Of a DNA stretch of 64,000 bases, positions 46,169 to 58,687 are shown in pieces. The notes beneath the pieces were generated by a model, which ran no database searches, was not told where the DNA came from, and was given only the letters and a program-made list of their open reading frames with translations. The DNA comes from Agromyces atrinae (GTDB lineage: Bacteria; Actinomycetota; Actinomycetes; Actinomycetales; Microbacteriaceae), in the NCBI RefSeq assembly GCF_013407835.1, contig NZ_JACCBI010000001.1, positions 1,054,001 through 1,118,000 of the forward strand. Reading direction: 5' to 3'. Position numbers and translations under genes: made by a program. Every line of letters starts with the position of its first letter. Position 1 is the first letter of the stretch.

Positions 46169-46221
46169 CCGTCGCCTCCTCGGGGGGTCGGAGATGGACG
46201 AGGGTCCCCTCGCCGCACAAC

Positions 46222-46227
46222 TACTGT
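46222..46227 (+). promoter_or_regulatory. leaderless -10 box of glgX
   Basis: TACTGT, 7 nt, then ATG at 46235. No ribosome site is present. Confidence 0.55.
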
Positions 46228-46234
46228 AGATCGC

Positions 46235-48286
<2,052 letters not shown>

Positions 48287-48302
48287 CGAGACCGATCGAC
48301 CG

Positions 48303-48794
48303 ATGGCCAAGAAGACGGATGCCGCGGGCGGAACCCCTGCGACCCTCGCACTCACTCGCGCGGGAGTCGAGTTCACCGCGCACCCCTACGAGCACGATCC
48401 GCGCGCCGCGAGCTTCGGGCTCGAGGCCGCCGAGAAGCTCGGCCTCGACCCCGAGCGCGTGTTCAAGACGCTGCTCGCGACCGTCGACGGCGATCTCGTC
48501 GTCGGCGTGGTGCCCGTGACGGCGCTCCTCGACCTCAAGGCCCTCGCCGCCGCCGTCGGAGGCAAGCGCGCCGAGATGGCCGACCCGCGCGTCGCCGAAC
48601 GGAAGACCGGCTACGTCGTGGGCGGCATCAGCCCGCTCGGGCAGAAGACGTCGCTCACGACCGTCGTCGACGAGAGCGCCATCCTCCACGAGACGATGTT
48701 CGTCTCGGGCGGCCGGCGCGGATTCGACATCGAACTCGCCCCCGACGATCTCGTTCGAGTGACGGGGGCGAGTTACGCGGCGATCGCTCGCTGA
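48303..48794 (+). CDS. ybaK: Cys-tRNA(Pro) deacylase YbaK
   Basis: A 163-residue YbaK-type trans-editing protein that hydrolyses Cys-tRNA(Pro) formed by prolyl-tRNA synthetase. The family pattern is clear: DPRAASFGLEAAEKLG, VFKTLLA (with the key Lys), GYVVGGISPLGQK and DESAILHETMFVSGGRRG. It starts 16 nt after glgX and is convergent with glgP with adjoining stops. Its place inside the glucan block is probably accidental. Confidence 0.93.
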   Translation: MAKKTDAAGGTPATLALTRAGVEFTAHPYEHDPRAASFGLEAAEKLGLDPERVFKTLLATVDGDLVVGVVPVTALLDLKALAAAVGGKRAEMADPRVAERKTGYVVGGISPLGQKTSLTTVVDESAILHETMFVSGGRRGFDIELAPDDLVRVTGASYAAIAR

Positions 48795-51350
48795 TCAGCT
48801 CGCGATGGTCTGGAGGCCGAGTTCGGCCGGGCTCACGAGCAGACGGTTGCGCGGCACGACACGAACGGTGTAGCCGAACGACCCCGCGCGATCGAGGGGG
48901 ACGGTGCCCGTGTACAGGCGCGCTCCCTCTCCCGGATCGCCGTGCGCCGTGAGCTCGCCCCGGCGCACGTCGACGAGCTCGTCGGTCGATCGCGACCGAC
49001 CGTAGACGACCTCGACGGTCACGTCGGCCGGGTCGAGCCCCGCGAGTTCGACGTGCGCGCGCAAGTGCAGCTCTTCGCCGACGTAGGGCACGGCAGCGAC
49101 GCCGCCCGACTCGACGTGCACGACCTGCACGCCCGGCCAGGCTCCGACGACGCGCTGCTTCCAGGCCGCGAGGTCGCGAGCGGCCCGGAAACCGGCATCC
49201 GCCATCTTCGCGGCGTACTCGGACGCCGGCCGGTAGAGGTGCTCGACGTAGTCGCGCACCATGCGGTCGGCGCTGAGCTCGGGCGAGAGGGTCGCGAGCG
49301 TGTGGCGGACGAGTCGCATCCAGCCGGCCGACGCGCCCGTGGGCTCGTCGCGCTCGTAGTACAGCGGCGCGATGCGGTGCTCGAGCAGGTCGTAGAGCGC
49401 GGCGGCCTCGAGCCGGTCGCGCTCGGCGTCGTCGCCCGCGGCGTCGGCCGTCGGGATGGCCCAACCGTTCTCGCCGTCGAAGTACTCGGCCCACCAGCCA
49501 TCGAGGATCGAGAGGTTGAGCGCTCCGTTGAGCGCGGCCTTCATGCCCGACGTGCCGCACGCCTCGAGCGGGCGCAGCGGGTTGTTGAGCCAGACGTCGC
49601 AGCCCGGATAGAGGAGCTGCGCCATACCGATGTCGTAGTCGGGGAGGAAGACGATGCGGCGACGCACGGCCGGGTCCTGGGTGAACTGCACAAGCCGCTG
49701 GATGAGTCGCTTCCCCTCATCGTCGGCCGGGTGGGACTTGCCGGCGATGATGATCTGGATGGGCCGCTCGGGGTGGGTCAGGAGGGCGGCGAGGCGCTCG
49801 GGGTCCTGCAGCATGAGCGTCAGTCGCTTGTACGTCGGAACGCGGCGCGCGAAGCCGATCGTCAGGACGTTCGGGTCGAGCAGCTCGTCCATCCATACGG
49901 GAGGGGTGCCTCCCTCGTGCTGGCCGATCCATGAGTCGCGCAGACGCCGACGGGCGTCGTCGACGAGCTGCTCGCGCATGCGGAGCTTGACCGACCAGAG
50001 TTCGCCGTCGCTGATCGCGTCGGAGTGCCAGTCGGCGCTCGTCGTGTCGCTCGTGCCCAGGCGGGACTCGGCGAGTTCGAGGAGAGCCGGGTCGGTCCAC
50101 GTCGGTGCGTGCACGCCGTTCGTGATCGATCCGATCGGTACCTCTTCGGAGTCGAAGCCCGGCCACAACGCGCCGAACATGCGACGGCTGACCTCGCCGT
50201 GGAGCTTCGAGACGCCGTTGGCGTGCTGACCGATGCGGAGGCCCATGTACGCCATGTTGAAGACGTTCGCGTCTCCGCCCGGTTCGACCCCGAGGGTGAG
50301 CACGTCGGCGGGCTCGACGCCGGGGAGCAGGTCGGTCGCGAAGTAGCGCTCGATGAGTGCACGGTCGAAGCGGTCGATGCCGGCGGGCACGGGAGTGTGG
50401 GTCGTGAAGACGGTTCCGGCGCGCACGATCTGCAGCGCCTCGTCGAAGGAGAGGCCCTCGCCGATGAGGCCGGAGATGCGCTCGAGGCCGAGGAAGCCCG
50501 CGTGACCCTCGTTGGTGTGGAACACGTCGGGCGACGGTGCGCCCGTGACCTCGACCCACTGGTCGACGGCACGCACGCCGCCGATGCCGAGCAGGAGCTC
50601 CTGCAGCAGTCGGTGCTCGCCGCCGCCGCCGTAGAGGCGGTCGGTGACGCTCCGCAGGTCGTCCTCGTTCTCGGGGATGTCGGTGTCGAGCAGCAGCAGC
50701 GTCACGCGGCCGACGGCGGCCTGCCAGACCCGTGCGTGCAGTTCGCGGTCGTCGGGCAGCGCGAGGGTGACGTGCACCGCCGAGCCGTCGGGGTGGCGAA
50801 GGACCGAGAGCGGGAGGCCGTCGGGGTCGAGCAGCGGGTAGCTCTCGAGCTGCCATCCGTCGGGCGAGATCGCCTGGGTGAAGTAGCCCGACCGGTAGAA
50901 CAGGCCGACACCCGTGAGCGGGACCCCGAGGTCGGATGCGCTCTTCAGGTGGTCGCCGGCGAGGATTCCGAGTCCGCCGGAGTACTGCGGCAGGGCCGCG
51001 GCGATGCCGAACTCGGGCGAGAAGTACGCGATACCGCGCGGCTTCTGCCCCTCGAGGTGCTGGAACCAGCGCGGCTCGGAGAGGTAGGCGGCGAGCGCGT
51101 CGCGCTCACGCGTCGTCCACGCGATGAACGACTCGTCGGCGGCGAGCGCCGAGAGCCGATCCTGGTGCACTTCGCCGAGGAGGGCGACGGGGTCGTGGCC
51201 GACGTCGTTCCAGAGCGTCGCGTCGATGTGCTCGAAGAGACGGCGGGTCGGTTCGTGCCACGACCACCGCAGATTCGCAGCGAGATCTTCGAGTGCAGCA
51301 AGCGGTTCCGGCACGACGGCACGGACGGTGAACTTACGGATGGCCTTCAC
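48795..51350 (-). CDS. glgP: alpha-glucan (glycogen) phosphorylase
   Basis: An 851-residue GT35 phosphorylase releasing glucose-1-phosphate from glycogen or maltodextrin. It is of the actinobacterial type that begins MKAIRKFTVRAV and has a DUF3417 domain at the N-terminus. The PLP-Lys motif is EACGTSGMKAALNGALN, preceded by DVWLNNPLRP, and the substrate loop is GWWAEYFDGENGW. GTG at 51350 is chosen by family similarity and a leaderless -10 box 7 nt upstream; GGAGG abuts the GTG and is too close for a ribosome site. The frame stays open for a further 2 kb antisense to glgE, which is not coding. Confidence 0.94.
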   Translation of the reverse strand: MKAIRKFTVRAVVPEPLAALEDLAANLRWSWHEPTRRLFEHIDATLWNDVGHDPVALLGEVHQDRLSALAADESFIAWTTRERDALAAYLSEPRWFQHLEGQKPRGIAYFSPEFGIAAALPQYSGGLGILAGDHLKSASDLGVPLTGVGLFYRSGYFTQAISPDGWQLESYPLLDPDGLPLSVLRHPDGSAVHVTLALPDDRELHARVWQAAVGRVTLLLLDTDIPENEDDLRSVTDRLYGGGGEHRLLQELLLGIGGVRAVDQWVEVTGAPSPDVFHTNEGHAGFLGLERISGLIGEGLSFDEALQIVRAGTVFTTHTPVPAGIDRFDRALIERYFATDLLPGVEPADVLTLGVEPGGDANVFNMAYMGLRIGQHANGVSKLHGEVSRRMFGALWPGFDSEEVPIGSITNGVHAPTWTDPALLELAESRLGTSDTTSADWHSDAISDGELWSVKLRMREQLVDDARRRLRDSWIGQHEGGTPPVWMDELLDPNVLTIGFARRVPTYKRLTLMLQDPERLAALLTHPERPIQIIIAGKSHPADDEGKRLIQRLVQFTQDPAVRRRIVFLPDYDIGMAQLLYPGCDVWLNNPLRPLEACGTSGMKAALNGALNLSILDGWWAEYFDGENGWAIPTADAAGDDAERDRLEAAALYDLLEHRIAPLYYERDEPTGASAGWMRLVRHTLATLSPELSADRMVRDYVEHLYRPASEYAAKMADAGFRAARDLAAWKQRVVGAWPGVQVVHVESGGVAAVPYVGEELHLRAHVELAGLDPADVTVEVVYGRSRSTDELVDVRRGELTAHGDPGEGARLYTGTVPLDRAGSFGYTVRVVPRNRLLVSPAELGLQTIAS

Positions 51351-51357
51351 CCTCCAC

Positions 51358-51363
51358 ACACTA
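51358..51363 (-). promoter_or_regulatory. leaderless -10 box of glgP
   Basis: TAGTGT on the minus strand, 7 nt before GTG at 51350, in the 84-bp divergent gap with glgE. Confidence 0.55.
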
Positions 51364-51421
51364 GATCCGTGTCGTGACGAATACGTAAACGACGCGATGC
51401 CCGATCCCGAGCATTCCGCGC

Positions 51422-51427
51422 TACGGT
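51422..51427 (+). promoter_or_regulatory. leaderless -10 box of glgE-glgB
   Basis: TACGGT, 7 nt, then GTG at 51435. Confidence 0.5.
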
Positions 51428-51434
51428 CGGACTT

Positions 51435-53471
51435 GTGAGTTCCGCCATCGAAGACCGCGCTCAGGGGCCGCTCGCCGGCCGAATCCCCGTCCTGCGGGTC
51501 ACACCCGCAGCACCCGATCCCCGATGGAGGCCGTCCGCATTCGCGGGAGAGGTCGTCCCGTTCGGTGCGACCGTGTTCCGCGAGGGTCATGACCGCGTCG
51601 GCGCGATGCTCGTGCTGACGTCGCCGACGGGCGTGACGACCGAGCACCGGCTCGTCTCGACGGCCCCCGGCCTCGACCGCTGGGAGACCCGCGTCGCCCT
51701 CCACGAGCAGGGCGTGTGGTCGTTCGTCGTCCGCGGATTCGGTGACGAGTACGCGACCTGGGTGCACGACGCGGGCATCAAGATCGCCGCGGGGATCGAC
51801 GTCGAGCTCATGTTCGAGGCGGGCGCGCGCCTCCTCGAGCGCGCTCACGGCCAGAAGGTGCGACCCGCGGCCGCCAAGCGTCGCCTCAGCCGAGCCGTCA
51901 AGCTCCTCCGCGACGAGACCGCCGGTCTCGACAAGCGTCTGACCGTGCTCGGCGACCCCGTGCTGCGCGACGAGTTCAGCGTCCGCCCCCTCGCGACCCT
52001 CGTGAGCGAGAGCGCCGTCAACGAGATCCTCGTCGAGCGCGCCCGCGCCGGAGTCGGCTCGTGGTACGAGTTCTTCCCCCGCTCGGAGGGTGCCGTGCGC
52101 CGCGACGACGGCAGCTGGCAGTCGGGCACGTTCCGCACGGCCTCGGCTCGACTCGACGCCGTCGCCGCGATGGGCTTCGACGTCGTCTACCTCCCGCCGA
52201 TCCATCCCATCGGGCGCTCGTTCCGGAAGGGTCCGAACAACACCCTGGATGCCGGCCCGGACGATCCCGGTTCGCCGTGGGCCATCGGTTCGGCCGACGG
52301 CGGCCACGACGCCGTGCACCCCGATCTCGGAACCCTCGACGACTTCCGTGCGTTCGTCGCGCGTGCCGCCGCACTCGACCTCGAGATCGCCCTCGACCTC
52401 GCGCTCCAGGCCTCGCCCGACCACCCGTGGGTGACCGAGCACCCGGAGTGGTTCACGGCCCTCCCCGACGGATCGATCGCGTACGCCGAGAACCCGCCGA
52501 AGAAGTACCAGGACATCTACCCGATCAACTTCGACAACGACCCCGAGGGCCTCTACGCCGAAGTGCTCCGCATCGTCCGGCACTGGATCGCGACGGGCGT
52601 GAAGATCTTCCGCGTCGACAACCCGCACACGAAGCCTCTCGCCTTCTGGGAGCGGCTCATCGCCGAGGTGCTCTCGGTCGACCCCGACATCGTGTTCCTC
52701 GCCGAGGCGTTCACGCGCCCCGCGATGCTGCAGGCGCTCGCGACCGTGGGCTTCCAGCAGTCGTACACCTACTTCACGTGGCGGAACACGAAGGAGGAGC
52801 TCGAGGAGTTCCTCGGCTCGCTCGCGACCGAGACGGCCGACTTCCTGCGCCCGAACCTCTTCGTGAACACCCCCGACATCCTCACCGAGTACCTCCAGTT
52901 CGGCGGGCCCGCCGCATTCACGGTGCGCGCGACGATCGCCGCGACCGCGGCGCCGACGTGGGGCGTCTACTCCGGCTTTGAGCTCTTCGAGTCGGTCGCC
53001 CGCCCGGGCGCCGAAGAGGCCATCGACAACGAGAAGTACGAGTACAAGCCCCGCGACTTCGCCGCGGCGGAGGCCTCGGGCGACTCGCTCGCCCTCTACC
53101 TCGGCATCCTCAACGAGGCTCGCCGCGCGCACCCCGCGCTCGGGCAGCTCCGCAACATCCACTTCCACCGCACCGACGACGAGGCCGTGATCGCGTACTC
53201 GAAGCACCTCGATGCCGAGTTCACCGGCACGGGCGAGGCCGACACCGTCATCGTCATCGCCAACGTCGATCCGCACTCGGTGCGCGAGACGACGGTGCAC
53301 CTCGATCTCGACGAGCTCGGCATCGAGCCCGGTGCCCGGTTCACGGTGCACGACCTCGTCACGGGCCACTCGTGGGAGTGGGGCGCCTCGAACTACGTGC
53401 GCCTCGACGCCTTCACGCACCCCGCACACGTGCTGCACGTGTCACAGAGGAAGGTCGCCACCCATGACTGA
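51435..53471 (+). CDS. glgE: maltose-1-phosphate maltosyltransferase GlgE
   Basis: A 678-residue GH13_3 enzyme that extends alpha-1,4-glucans using maltose-1-phosphate. The N-terminal beta domain carries the family opening [10 protein letters not shown]. The catalytic barrel has [11 protein letters not shown] (nucleophile Asp near residue 394), FLAEAFTRP (acid/base Glu) and the maltosyl-phosphate-binding [14 protein letters not shown] stretch. Overlap of 8 nt with glgB shows co-translation. TreS and Pep2, which make maltose-1-phosphate from trehalose, are not in this window, so the supply route is elsewhere or GlgC/GlgM-based. Confidence 0.95.
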   Translation: MSSAIEDRAQGPLAGRIPVLRVTPAAPDPRWRPSAFAGEVVPFGATVFREGHDRVGAMLVLTSPTGVTTEHRLVSTAPGLDRWETRVALHEQGVWSFVVRGFGDEYATWVHDAGIKIAAGIDVELMFEAGARLLERAHGQKVRPAAAKRRLSRAVKLLRDETAGLDKRLTVLGDPVLRDEFSVRPLATLVSESAVNEILVERARAGVGSWYEFFPRSEGAVRRDDGSWQSGTFRTASARLDAVAAMGFDVVYLPPIHPIGRSFRKGPNNTLDAGPDDPGSPWAIGSADGGHDAVHPDLGTLDDFRAFVARAAALDLEIALDLALQASPDHPWVTEHPEWFTALPDGSIAYAENPPKKYQDIYPINFDNDPEGLYAEVLRIVRHWIATGVKIFRVDNPHTKPLAFWERLIAEVLSVDPDIVFLAEAFTRPAMLQALATVGFQQSYTYFTWRNTKEELEEFLGSLATETADFLRPNLFVNTPDILTEYLQFGGPAAFTVRATIAATAAPTWGVYSGFELFESVARPGAEEAIDNEKYEYKPRDFAAAEASGDSLALYLGILNEARRAHPALGQLRNIHFHRTDDEAVIAYSKHLDAEFTGTGEADTVIVIANVDPHSVRETTVHLDLDELGIEPGARFTVHDLVTGHSWEWGASNYVRLDAFTHPAHVLHVSQRKVATHD

Positions 53472-55659
53472 CGCACCCGTCTTCCCCACCCTCGACCCGA
53501 GCATCGTCGAGGCCGTCGGCAACGGCGTGCACCACGATCCGCACTCCGTCCTCGGCAGCCACCGCGTCGCTCAGGCGACGGGTGAGCCCGCGACCGTCAT
53601 CCGTGCCCGTCGCCCCCTCGCGCGCGAGGTCGACGCCGTCCTCGACAGCGGCGACCGCATCCCCCTCGCCCACATCGGCTGGGGCGTGTGGGAGGGCGGC
53701 CGCGTCGGCGACGTCGGCGACTACCTCCTCGATGCGCGCTACGACGACGGCAGCGACTGGACGAGCGACGACCCCTACCGCTTCGCTCCGTCGATCGGCG
53801 AGCTCGACCTGCACCTCATCGGCGAGGGTCGGCACGAGGAGCTGTGGCGCGTCCTCGGCGCCCACCGCCGCTCCCACGCGGGCGCATCGGCCTCCGTCGA
53901 CGGCACGTCGTTCACGGTCTGGGCCCCCTTCGTGTCGGCTGTCCGCGTCATCGGAGACTTCAACCGCTGGGATGGCGCGGGCCACGCCATGCGCACGATG
54001 GGCGGCAGCGGCGTCTGGGAGATCTTCGTGCCGGGCCTCGAGGCGGGCTCGAACTACAAGTTCGAGATCCTGGGCGCCTCGGGCGAGTGGGTGCGGAAGT
54101 CCGACCCCATGGCGCGCTACACCGAGGTCTCCCCCGCGACGGCCTCCGTCATCGGCGAGACCGACTACGTGTGGGGCGACGACGCGTGGATGGACCGCCG
54201 GCGTTCGACCGACCCGCACCAGGGCCCCATGAGCATCTACGAGCTGCACCTCGGCTCCTGGCGCCCGGGCCTCGGCTACCGCGAGGCAGCCGACCCGCTC
54301 ATCGACTACGTGCGCGCCCTCGGCTACACGCACGTCGAGTTCCTCCCCCTCGCCGAGCACCCGTTCGGCGGTTCGTGGGGCTACCAGGTGACGGGCTACT
54401 TCGCGCCGACCTCGCGCTTCGGGCACCCCGACGACCTCCGCTACCTCATCGACCGGCTGCACGAGGCCGGCATCGGCGTCATCATGGACTGGGTTCCCGG
54501 CCACTTCCCCAAGGACGAGTGGGCGCTCGCGCGATTCACCGGTGAGCCGCTCTACGAGCACCCCGACCCGCGCCGCGGCGAGCAGAAGGACTGGGGCACC
54601 CTCGTCTTCGACTTCGGGAACCCGCGCGTGCGCAACTTCCTCGTCGCCAACGCCCTCTACTGGCTCGAGGAGTTCCACGTCGACGGACTCCGTGTCGACG
54701 CCGTCGCATCGATGCTCTACCTCGACTACTCGCGCGCCGAGGGCGAGTGGCTGCCGAACATCCACGGCGGGCGCGAGAACCTCGAGGCGATCGCGTTCCT
54801 GCAGGAGGTGACGGCGACCGCGTACAAGCGGAACCCCGGCACCGTCATGATCGCCGAGGAGTCGACGAGCTGGGGCGGCGTGACCGCACCGACGTCGGCC
54901 GGCGGACTCGGCTTCGGCATCAAGTGGAACATGGGCTGGATGCACGACACCCTGCAGTACATCGAGAAGGACCCGATGTACCGTTCGCACCACCACGGCG
55001 ACATCACGTTCTCGTTCCTCTACGCGTTCAGCGAGAACTTCCTGCTGCCGATCAGCCACGACGAGGTCGTGCACGGCAAGGGCTCGCTCCTCGCGAAGAT
55101 GCCGGGCGACCACTGGCAGAAGCGCGCGAACCTGCGCGCCTACCTCGCGTTCATGTGGGCGCATCCCGGCAAGCAGCTGCTCTTCATGGGGCAGGAGTTC
55201 GGTCAGCTCTCCGAGTGGAGCGAGGAGCGCGGTCTCGACTGGTGGATGCTCGACCAGCCGAGTCACCAGGCGATCTTCGACCTCGTGGCGCGACTCAACG
55301 CCATCTACCGCGACGAGCCCGCGCTCTGGGCGCTCGACAACGACTCGGCCGGTTTCGAGTGGGTCGACGGAGGGGCGGCGGCCCAGAACGTCATCGCGTT
55401 CCTCCGCTACGACCGCGAACGCCGCCCGCTGCTGTGCGTCATGAACTTCTCGGGTACGCCCGTGCACGACTTCCGCCTCGGGCTCCCGCACGCCGGGCGC
55501 TGGCGCGAGGTGCTCAACACCGACGCCGTCGAGTACGGCGGTTCGGGGGTCGGGAACCTCGGCGGGGTCGAAGCACTCGACGTGCCGTGGGGCGGTCGGA
55601 GTGCGTCGGTGTCACTCACGCTGCCGCCGCTCGGCGGACTCTGGCTCGTCCCCGAGTGA
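53464..55659 (+). CDS. glgB: 1,4-alpha-glucan branching enzyme
   Basis: A 731-residue GH13_9 branching enzyme with two N-terminal beta modules (about 1-105 and 106-220, the second a CBM48: [18 protein letters not shown]). The catalytic barrel has [24 protein letters not shown] (nucleophile Asp near 414), MIAEEST (Glu near 463) and [13 protein letters not shown]. It acts after GlgE to introduce alpha-1,6 branches. ATG at 53464 overlaps the end of glgE by 8 nt; AGAGGAAGG precedes it. Confidence 0.95.
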   Translation: MTDAPVFPTLDPSIVEAVGNGVHHDPHSVLGSHRVAQATGEPATVIRARRPLAREVDAVLDSGDRIPLAHIGWGVWEGGRVGDVGDYLLDARYDDGSDWTSDDPYRFAPSIGELDLHLIGEGRHEELWRVLGAHRRSHAGASASVDGTSFTVWAPFVSAVRVIGDFNRWDGAGHAMRTMGGSGVWEIFVPGLEAGSNYKFEILGASGEWVRKSDPMARYTEVSPATASVIGETDYVWGDDAWMDRRRSTDPHQGPMSIYELHLGSWRPGLGYREAADPLIDYVRALGYTHVEFLPLAEHPFGGSWGYQVTGYFAPTSRFGHPDDLRYLIDRLHEAGIGVIMDWVPGHFPKDEWALARFTGEPLYEHPDPRRGEQKDWGTLVFDFGNPRVRNFLVANALYWLEEFHVDGLRVDAVASMLYLDYSRAEGEWLPNIHGGRENLEAIAFLQEVTATAYKRNPGTVMIAEESTSWGGVTAPTSAGGLGFGIKWNMGWMHDTLQYIEKDPMYRSHHHGDITFSFLYAFSENFLLPISHDEVVHGKGSLLAKMPGDHWQKRANLRAYLAFMWAHPGKQLLFMGQEFGQLSEWSEERGLDWWMLDQPSHQAIFDLVARLNAIYRDEPALWALDNDSAGFEWVDGGAAAQNVIAFLRYDRERRPLLCVMNFSGTPVHDFRLGLPHAGRWREVLNTDAVEYGGSGVGNLGGVEALDVPWGGRSASVSLTLPPLGGLWLVPE

Positions 55660-55677
55660 TCTCGGGACGATCGGGTG

Positions 55678-55699
55678 CGGCGCGGCTCACGCCGCGCCG
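55678..55699. terminator. hairpin between convergent glgB and ybbN-like gene
   Basis: Perfect 9-bp arms (CGGCGCGGC / GCCGCGCCG) around a TCAC loop, 18 nt after the glgB stop and 6 nt from the opposing stop. There is no U-tract on either side; a bidirectional terminator is likely by position. Confidence 0.55.
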
Positions 55700-55705
55700 G
55701 CCCGG

Positions 55706-56641
55706 TCAGTAGAGCAGGTTCGTGAGCCGTCGGCGCGCAGCGACGACGCGGGGGTCGTCGGCTCCGACGATCTCGAAGTACTCGACGATGCGTTCGCGCA
55801 CGACCGTGCGACCGGCGGGGTCGAGCTTCACGAAGAAGGTCAGCAGACGGTCGAACGCGTCGTCGATGTGTCCGCCCGACAGATCGAGATCGGCGACGTC
55901 GAGCTGCGCATCGAGTTCGTCGGGCGACGCCGCTGCCCGGCTGCGGATCTCGTCGAGGGTCTTGCCCTGCAGCCGGTGCAGCAGGCTCACCTGAGCGAGG
56001 CCTGCGACGGCGTCACGGTCGGCGGGGTTCTGCGCGATCGCCGTCTTGTAGGCGGTGACGGCGCGGGCGTAGTCGCCCGCCTCGATGGCGTCGTACGCCT
56101 CCTGGTGGAGGGGCGGCAGCGGCTCGGGTTCGGGCGCTGCAGCGGGCTCGGCGCCGTCGACGGGAAGTCGACCGGTCACGCCGTTCTGAGCGGCGAGCTG
56201 CAGCAGCTGGTCGAAGACCGCGCGCACGTCCTCCTCGGGCACGTTGCCCTGGAAGAGCTGCACCGGCTGACCCGCGACGACCGCGGCGACCGTCGGCACG
56301 GCCTGCACCTGGAACGCCTGAGCGAGCTGCGGGTTCGTCTCGGCCTCGACCCGGGCGAGCACGAGCGCACCCGCGTACTCGCGGAGCACGCGCTCGAGCA
56401 GTTCGCTCAAAACCGTGCTGGCCTCGGACCGCGCCGACCACAGGTCGACGACGACGGGCACGGTGCGGGACAGCTCGAGGATGTCGCCGAAGCTCGAGTC
56501 ATCCACGGCGACCACGACGTCGATCGGCGCTCCGCCAGCCGCCGCCGCGGGGGCGGCACCGGGCGCGGGTGCCGCGGGCCGGTTCACGAGCGAAGAGAGG
56601 TCGACTGCACCGCGGAGGCCGGTCGGGGGGACGTTGGTCAT
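55706..56641 (-). CDS. thioredoxin-TPR protein (YbbN/CnoX-like)
   Basis: A 311-residue protein with a Pro/Ala-rich N-terminus, a thioredoxin fold (about 40-150) and TPR-like helices to the end (YDAIEAGDYARAVTAYKTAIAQNPADRDA). The redox site CxxC is replaced by WSARS, and the cis-Pro loop VQAVPTVAAV is kept, so it cannot act as an oxidoreductase. This fits the co-chaperone class YbbN/CnoX, which holds clients for DnaK/GroEL. ATG at 56641 overlaps the upstream gene stop (ATGA). Confidence 0.88.
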   Translation of the reverse strand: MTNVPPTGLRGAVDLSSLVNRPAAPAPGAAPAAAAGGAPIDVVVAVDDSSFGDILELSRTVPVVVDLWSARSEASTVLSELLERVLREYAGALVLARVEAETNPQLAQAFQVQAVPTVAAVVAGQPVQLFQGNVPEEDVRAVFDQLLQLAAQNGVTGRLPVDGAEPAAAPEPEPLPPLHQEAYDAIEAGDYARAVTAYKTAIAQNPADRDAVAGLAQVSLLHRLQGKTLDEIRSRAAASPDELDAQLDVADLDLSGGHIDDAFDRLLTFFVKLDPAGRTVVRERIVEYFEIVGADDPRVVAARRRLTNLLY

Positions 56642-58494
56642 GGAATCTCCGAGGCAGAGGTGATGGCTTCCGACCAGCCCAGGAGGACGATCTTGTCGTC
56701 GGAGCCGATCGCGGGAACAGAGAAGAGCATCTGGATGGTGCTCGAACGCGTGACGCCCTTCGAGCTCTTGGCGGTGAAGCCCGACAGCGCCGCGGCCGGG
56801 ACACCCTCGCCGAAGCCGACGGTTCCGCCGTCGTTCGGGGTGACGTTCTCGGTCATGACGAGGTCGACGGTGACGACCGCTCCCGACTCGTTCGTCGCGA
56901 GCGAGATCGGACGGCCCGTGCCCTCCGCCATCGCGAACGCGATGCTCGCGGTCGGCGGTTGGGCGGCGGCGATGGACGCCTGGCCCTCGGGGCCGAGCTG
57001 CGCCATGAGTTCGTCGTCGGTCGTATCGAAGAGGTCGTACGACGGGCTCTCGGCGCCCGTCATGAGGATGTCGCCGTATGCGGCCGCGATCTGGTCGGGC
57101 GCGAGGATGAGGAACTTCGAGTCGTCGGCGAGCGACGTCGCTCCGACCGAGGTCGGGGCCACGCGGGGGAACTGCGCACTCGCGGCGAGCGACATGATGT
57201 ACGTCACGACGTAGTTCTCGCGCGGCGACGCCTGCTCGAGCACGACAGCCGTCGGCGCGATCGTCGGGTCGTCCGACTCCGAGACCGTCAGCACGACGCG
57301 GGGCCACGAGTCGGTCTGCTCGGGGAGCGTGAGGTTCCACGGCTCGGCCGGGATGGGGATCGGCGCCGCGTAGTCGGGCAGCGTCGCACGGATCGAGTAG
57401 TTCGCGACGCGCGTCGCGAGAGCGTCACCGGCGAAGCGCTCCTCGAGCGCCGCGCCGTCGAGCGCGGCATCCGCGGTCGTCGTGAGCTCGGCGATCCTGT
57501 CCATGATCCGCTCGATCTGGGGCGTCGTGACCGCGGGCGGCCGCACGTCGTCGTCGGTCTCGGGAACGTCGGCCAGCGGGCCGTCGGTCGCTGTCGCACT
57601 CGGGGTCGGGGTGCCGCCGTCGAAGCGGGGCCACAGGTTCGGCGAGCAGGCCGTGAGCGCCACGGTCGCGAACAGGGCGACGGGCACGAGGGCGATGCGC
57701 GAGCTGCGACCGATCGCGCGCTTCGTGCCGCCCGTGAGCGCCGCCTTCTTCGGCTTGGGGGCGCTCGGCAGCTTCCCACGACGGATGCCTCCCGGCATGT
57801 TGCGCCGGGGGCCACGGCCGCGTCGGTGCTGGATGAACCCCGTCGCGAGGAGGTAGAGGCCGAGGAGGAAGAAGAGTCCGCCGCCGAGGAGGAGCGGTCC
57901 GGCCCACGGCGTCGAGTTGTCGAGCGGCCACGACACGCTCAGGTCGGCGGGCGCCGGCGCGGTGCCGTCGGAGGCCACGAGGATCGAGATGTCGTTCGGA
58001 AGGTCGAGCGTGGTCGTGAGCGAGCCCTGGGCCGTGAACTCGTCGAGCCAGAGGTCGGAGCCGGCGGGCGACGCGATCGTCGCGAGCTCATCGGCCGTGA
58101 GCGTCTCCGTCTCGGTGGCGGGGTCGACGGGTTCACCCGTGAGCGGGTCGAGCTCGCTCGGGTCGGTCACGGCGGGGATGTCCTCCATCGTGATCTCACC
58201 GGCCTCGGAGTCGTAGCCGACCTTCGTGTAGGCGTCGTCGCCGATCCACGCGATGACGTCGCTCGTCCGGCCGTAGGCGAGGTAGACCTCGTCGGAGCCG
58301 CCGACGGTGACGATCTGCGCGCCGACGTTCGCATCGAACAGGGCGGGGTCGACCACGAGGTAGCTCTCGGGCGAGTCGATCGTCGCCTCGATCGTCACCC
58401 GGTCGGGTTCCAACAGAATCGTCCGCTGCGCGATACCGACTCCGGCCAACGCGGCGGCGACGGCGAACGCCACGATGGCAAACACGAATCGCAC
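56638..58494 (-). CDS. large membrane protein with internal lipobox-like segment
   Basis: A 618-residue protein of unknown function with a composite build. Helix 1 lies at residues 4-22, an extracytoplasmic domain spans about 25-195, and helix 2 is at 198-221. A basic cytosolic linker (222-266) follows, then a hydrophobic stretch 267-282 ending LTAC (Cys283), then a Thr/Pro-rich tether and a second extracytoplasmic domain to the end. Residues 258-283 look exactly like a lipoprotein signal peptide, which suggests two formerly separate proteins (a membrane protein and a lipoprotein) joined in one frame. It overlaps the YbbN-like gene by ATGA. Confidence 0.75.
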   Translation of the reverse strand: MRFVFAIVAFAVAAALAGVGIAQRTILLEPDRVTIEATIDSPESYLVVDPALFDANVGAQIVTVGGSDEVYLAYGRTSDVIAWIGDDAYTKVGYDSEAGEITMEDIPAVTDPSELDPLTGEPVDPATETETLTADELATIASPAGSDLWLDEFTAQGSLTTTLDLPNDISILVASDGTAPAPADLSVSWPLDNSTPWAGPLLLGGGLFFLLGLYLLATGFIQHRRGRGPRRNMPGGIRRGKLPSAPKPKKAALTGGTKRAIGRSSRIALVPVALFATVALTACSPNLWPRFDGGTPTPSATATDGPLADVPETDDDVRPPAVTTPQIERIMDRIAELTTTADAALDGAALEERFAGDALATRVANYSIRATLPDYAAPIPIPAEPWNLTLPEQTDSWPRVVLTVSESDDPTIAPTAVVLEQASPRENYVVTYIMSLAASAQFPRVAPTSVGATSLADDSKFLILAPDQIAAAYGDILMTGAESPSYDLFDTTDDELMAQLGPEGQASIAAAQPPTASIAFAMAEGTGRPISLATNESGAVVTVDLVMTENVTPNDGGTVGFGEGVPAAALSGFTAKSSKGVTRSSTIQMLFSVPAIGSDDKIVLLGWSEAITSASEIP

Positions 58495-58642
58495 GAAGAC
58501 ATCCTCCAGGGTCGTCGTCGGGGAGGGAGTGCGGCACCGCGAAACGGGCGACGCCGGTGACCCGACAAAAGACAGTCCACGATACCGGTTCCTCCTGGGA
58601 GTCCGCTCATCGCAGCCGGAGTCGACCCGGTGCCCGCGCCCC

Positions 58643-58648
58643 TAGAAT
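58643..58648 (+). promoter_or_regulatory. -10 box of coiled-coil gene
   Basis: TAGAAT, 39 nt before the ATG at 58688, with GGAGGA (58679-58684) in the leader. It lies in the 193-bp divergent gap 58495-58687, which holds nothing else recognisable. Confidence 0.5.
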
Positions 58649-58687
58649 CGAAGAGGCCCGGGGGGAATCGCGCAGACCGGAGGAAGC

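Noticed and set aside
51351..53438. A further 2 kb of open reading frame running antisense to glgE, in frame with glgP
   Set aside because: GC-rich codon bias removes stops on the opposite strand; no family motif is seen, the Arg/Val/Glu-rich composition is typical of shadows, and glgE and glgP both have clear starts.
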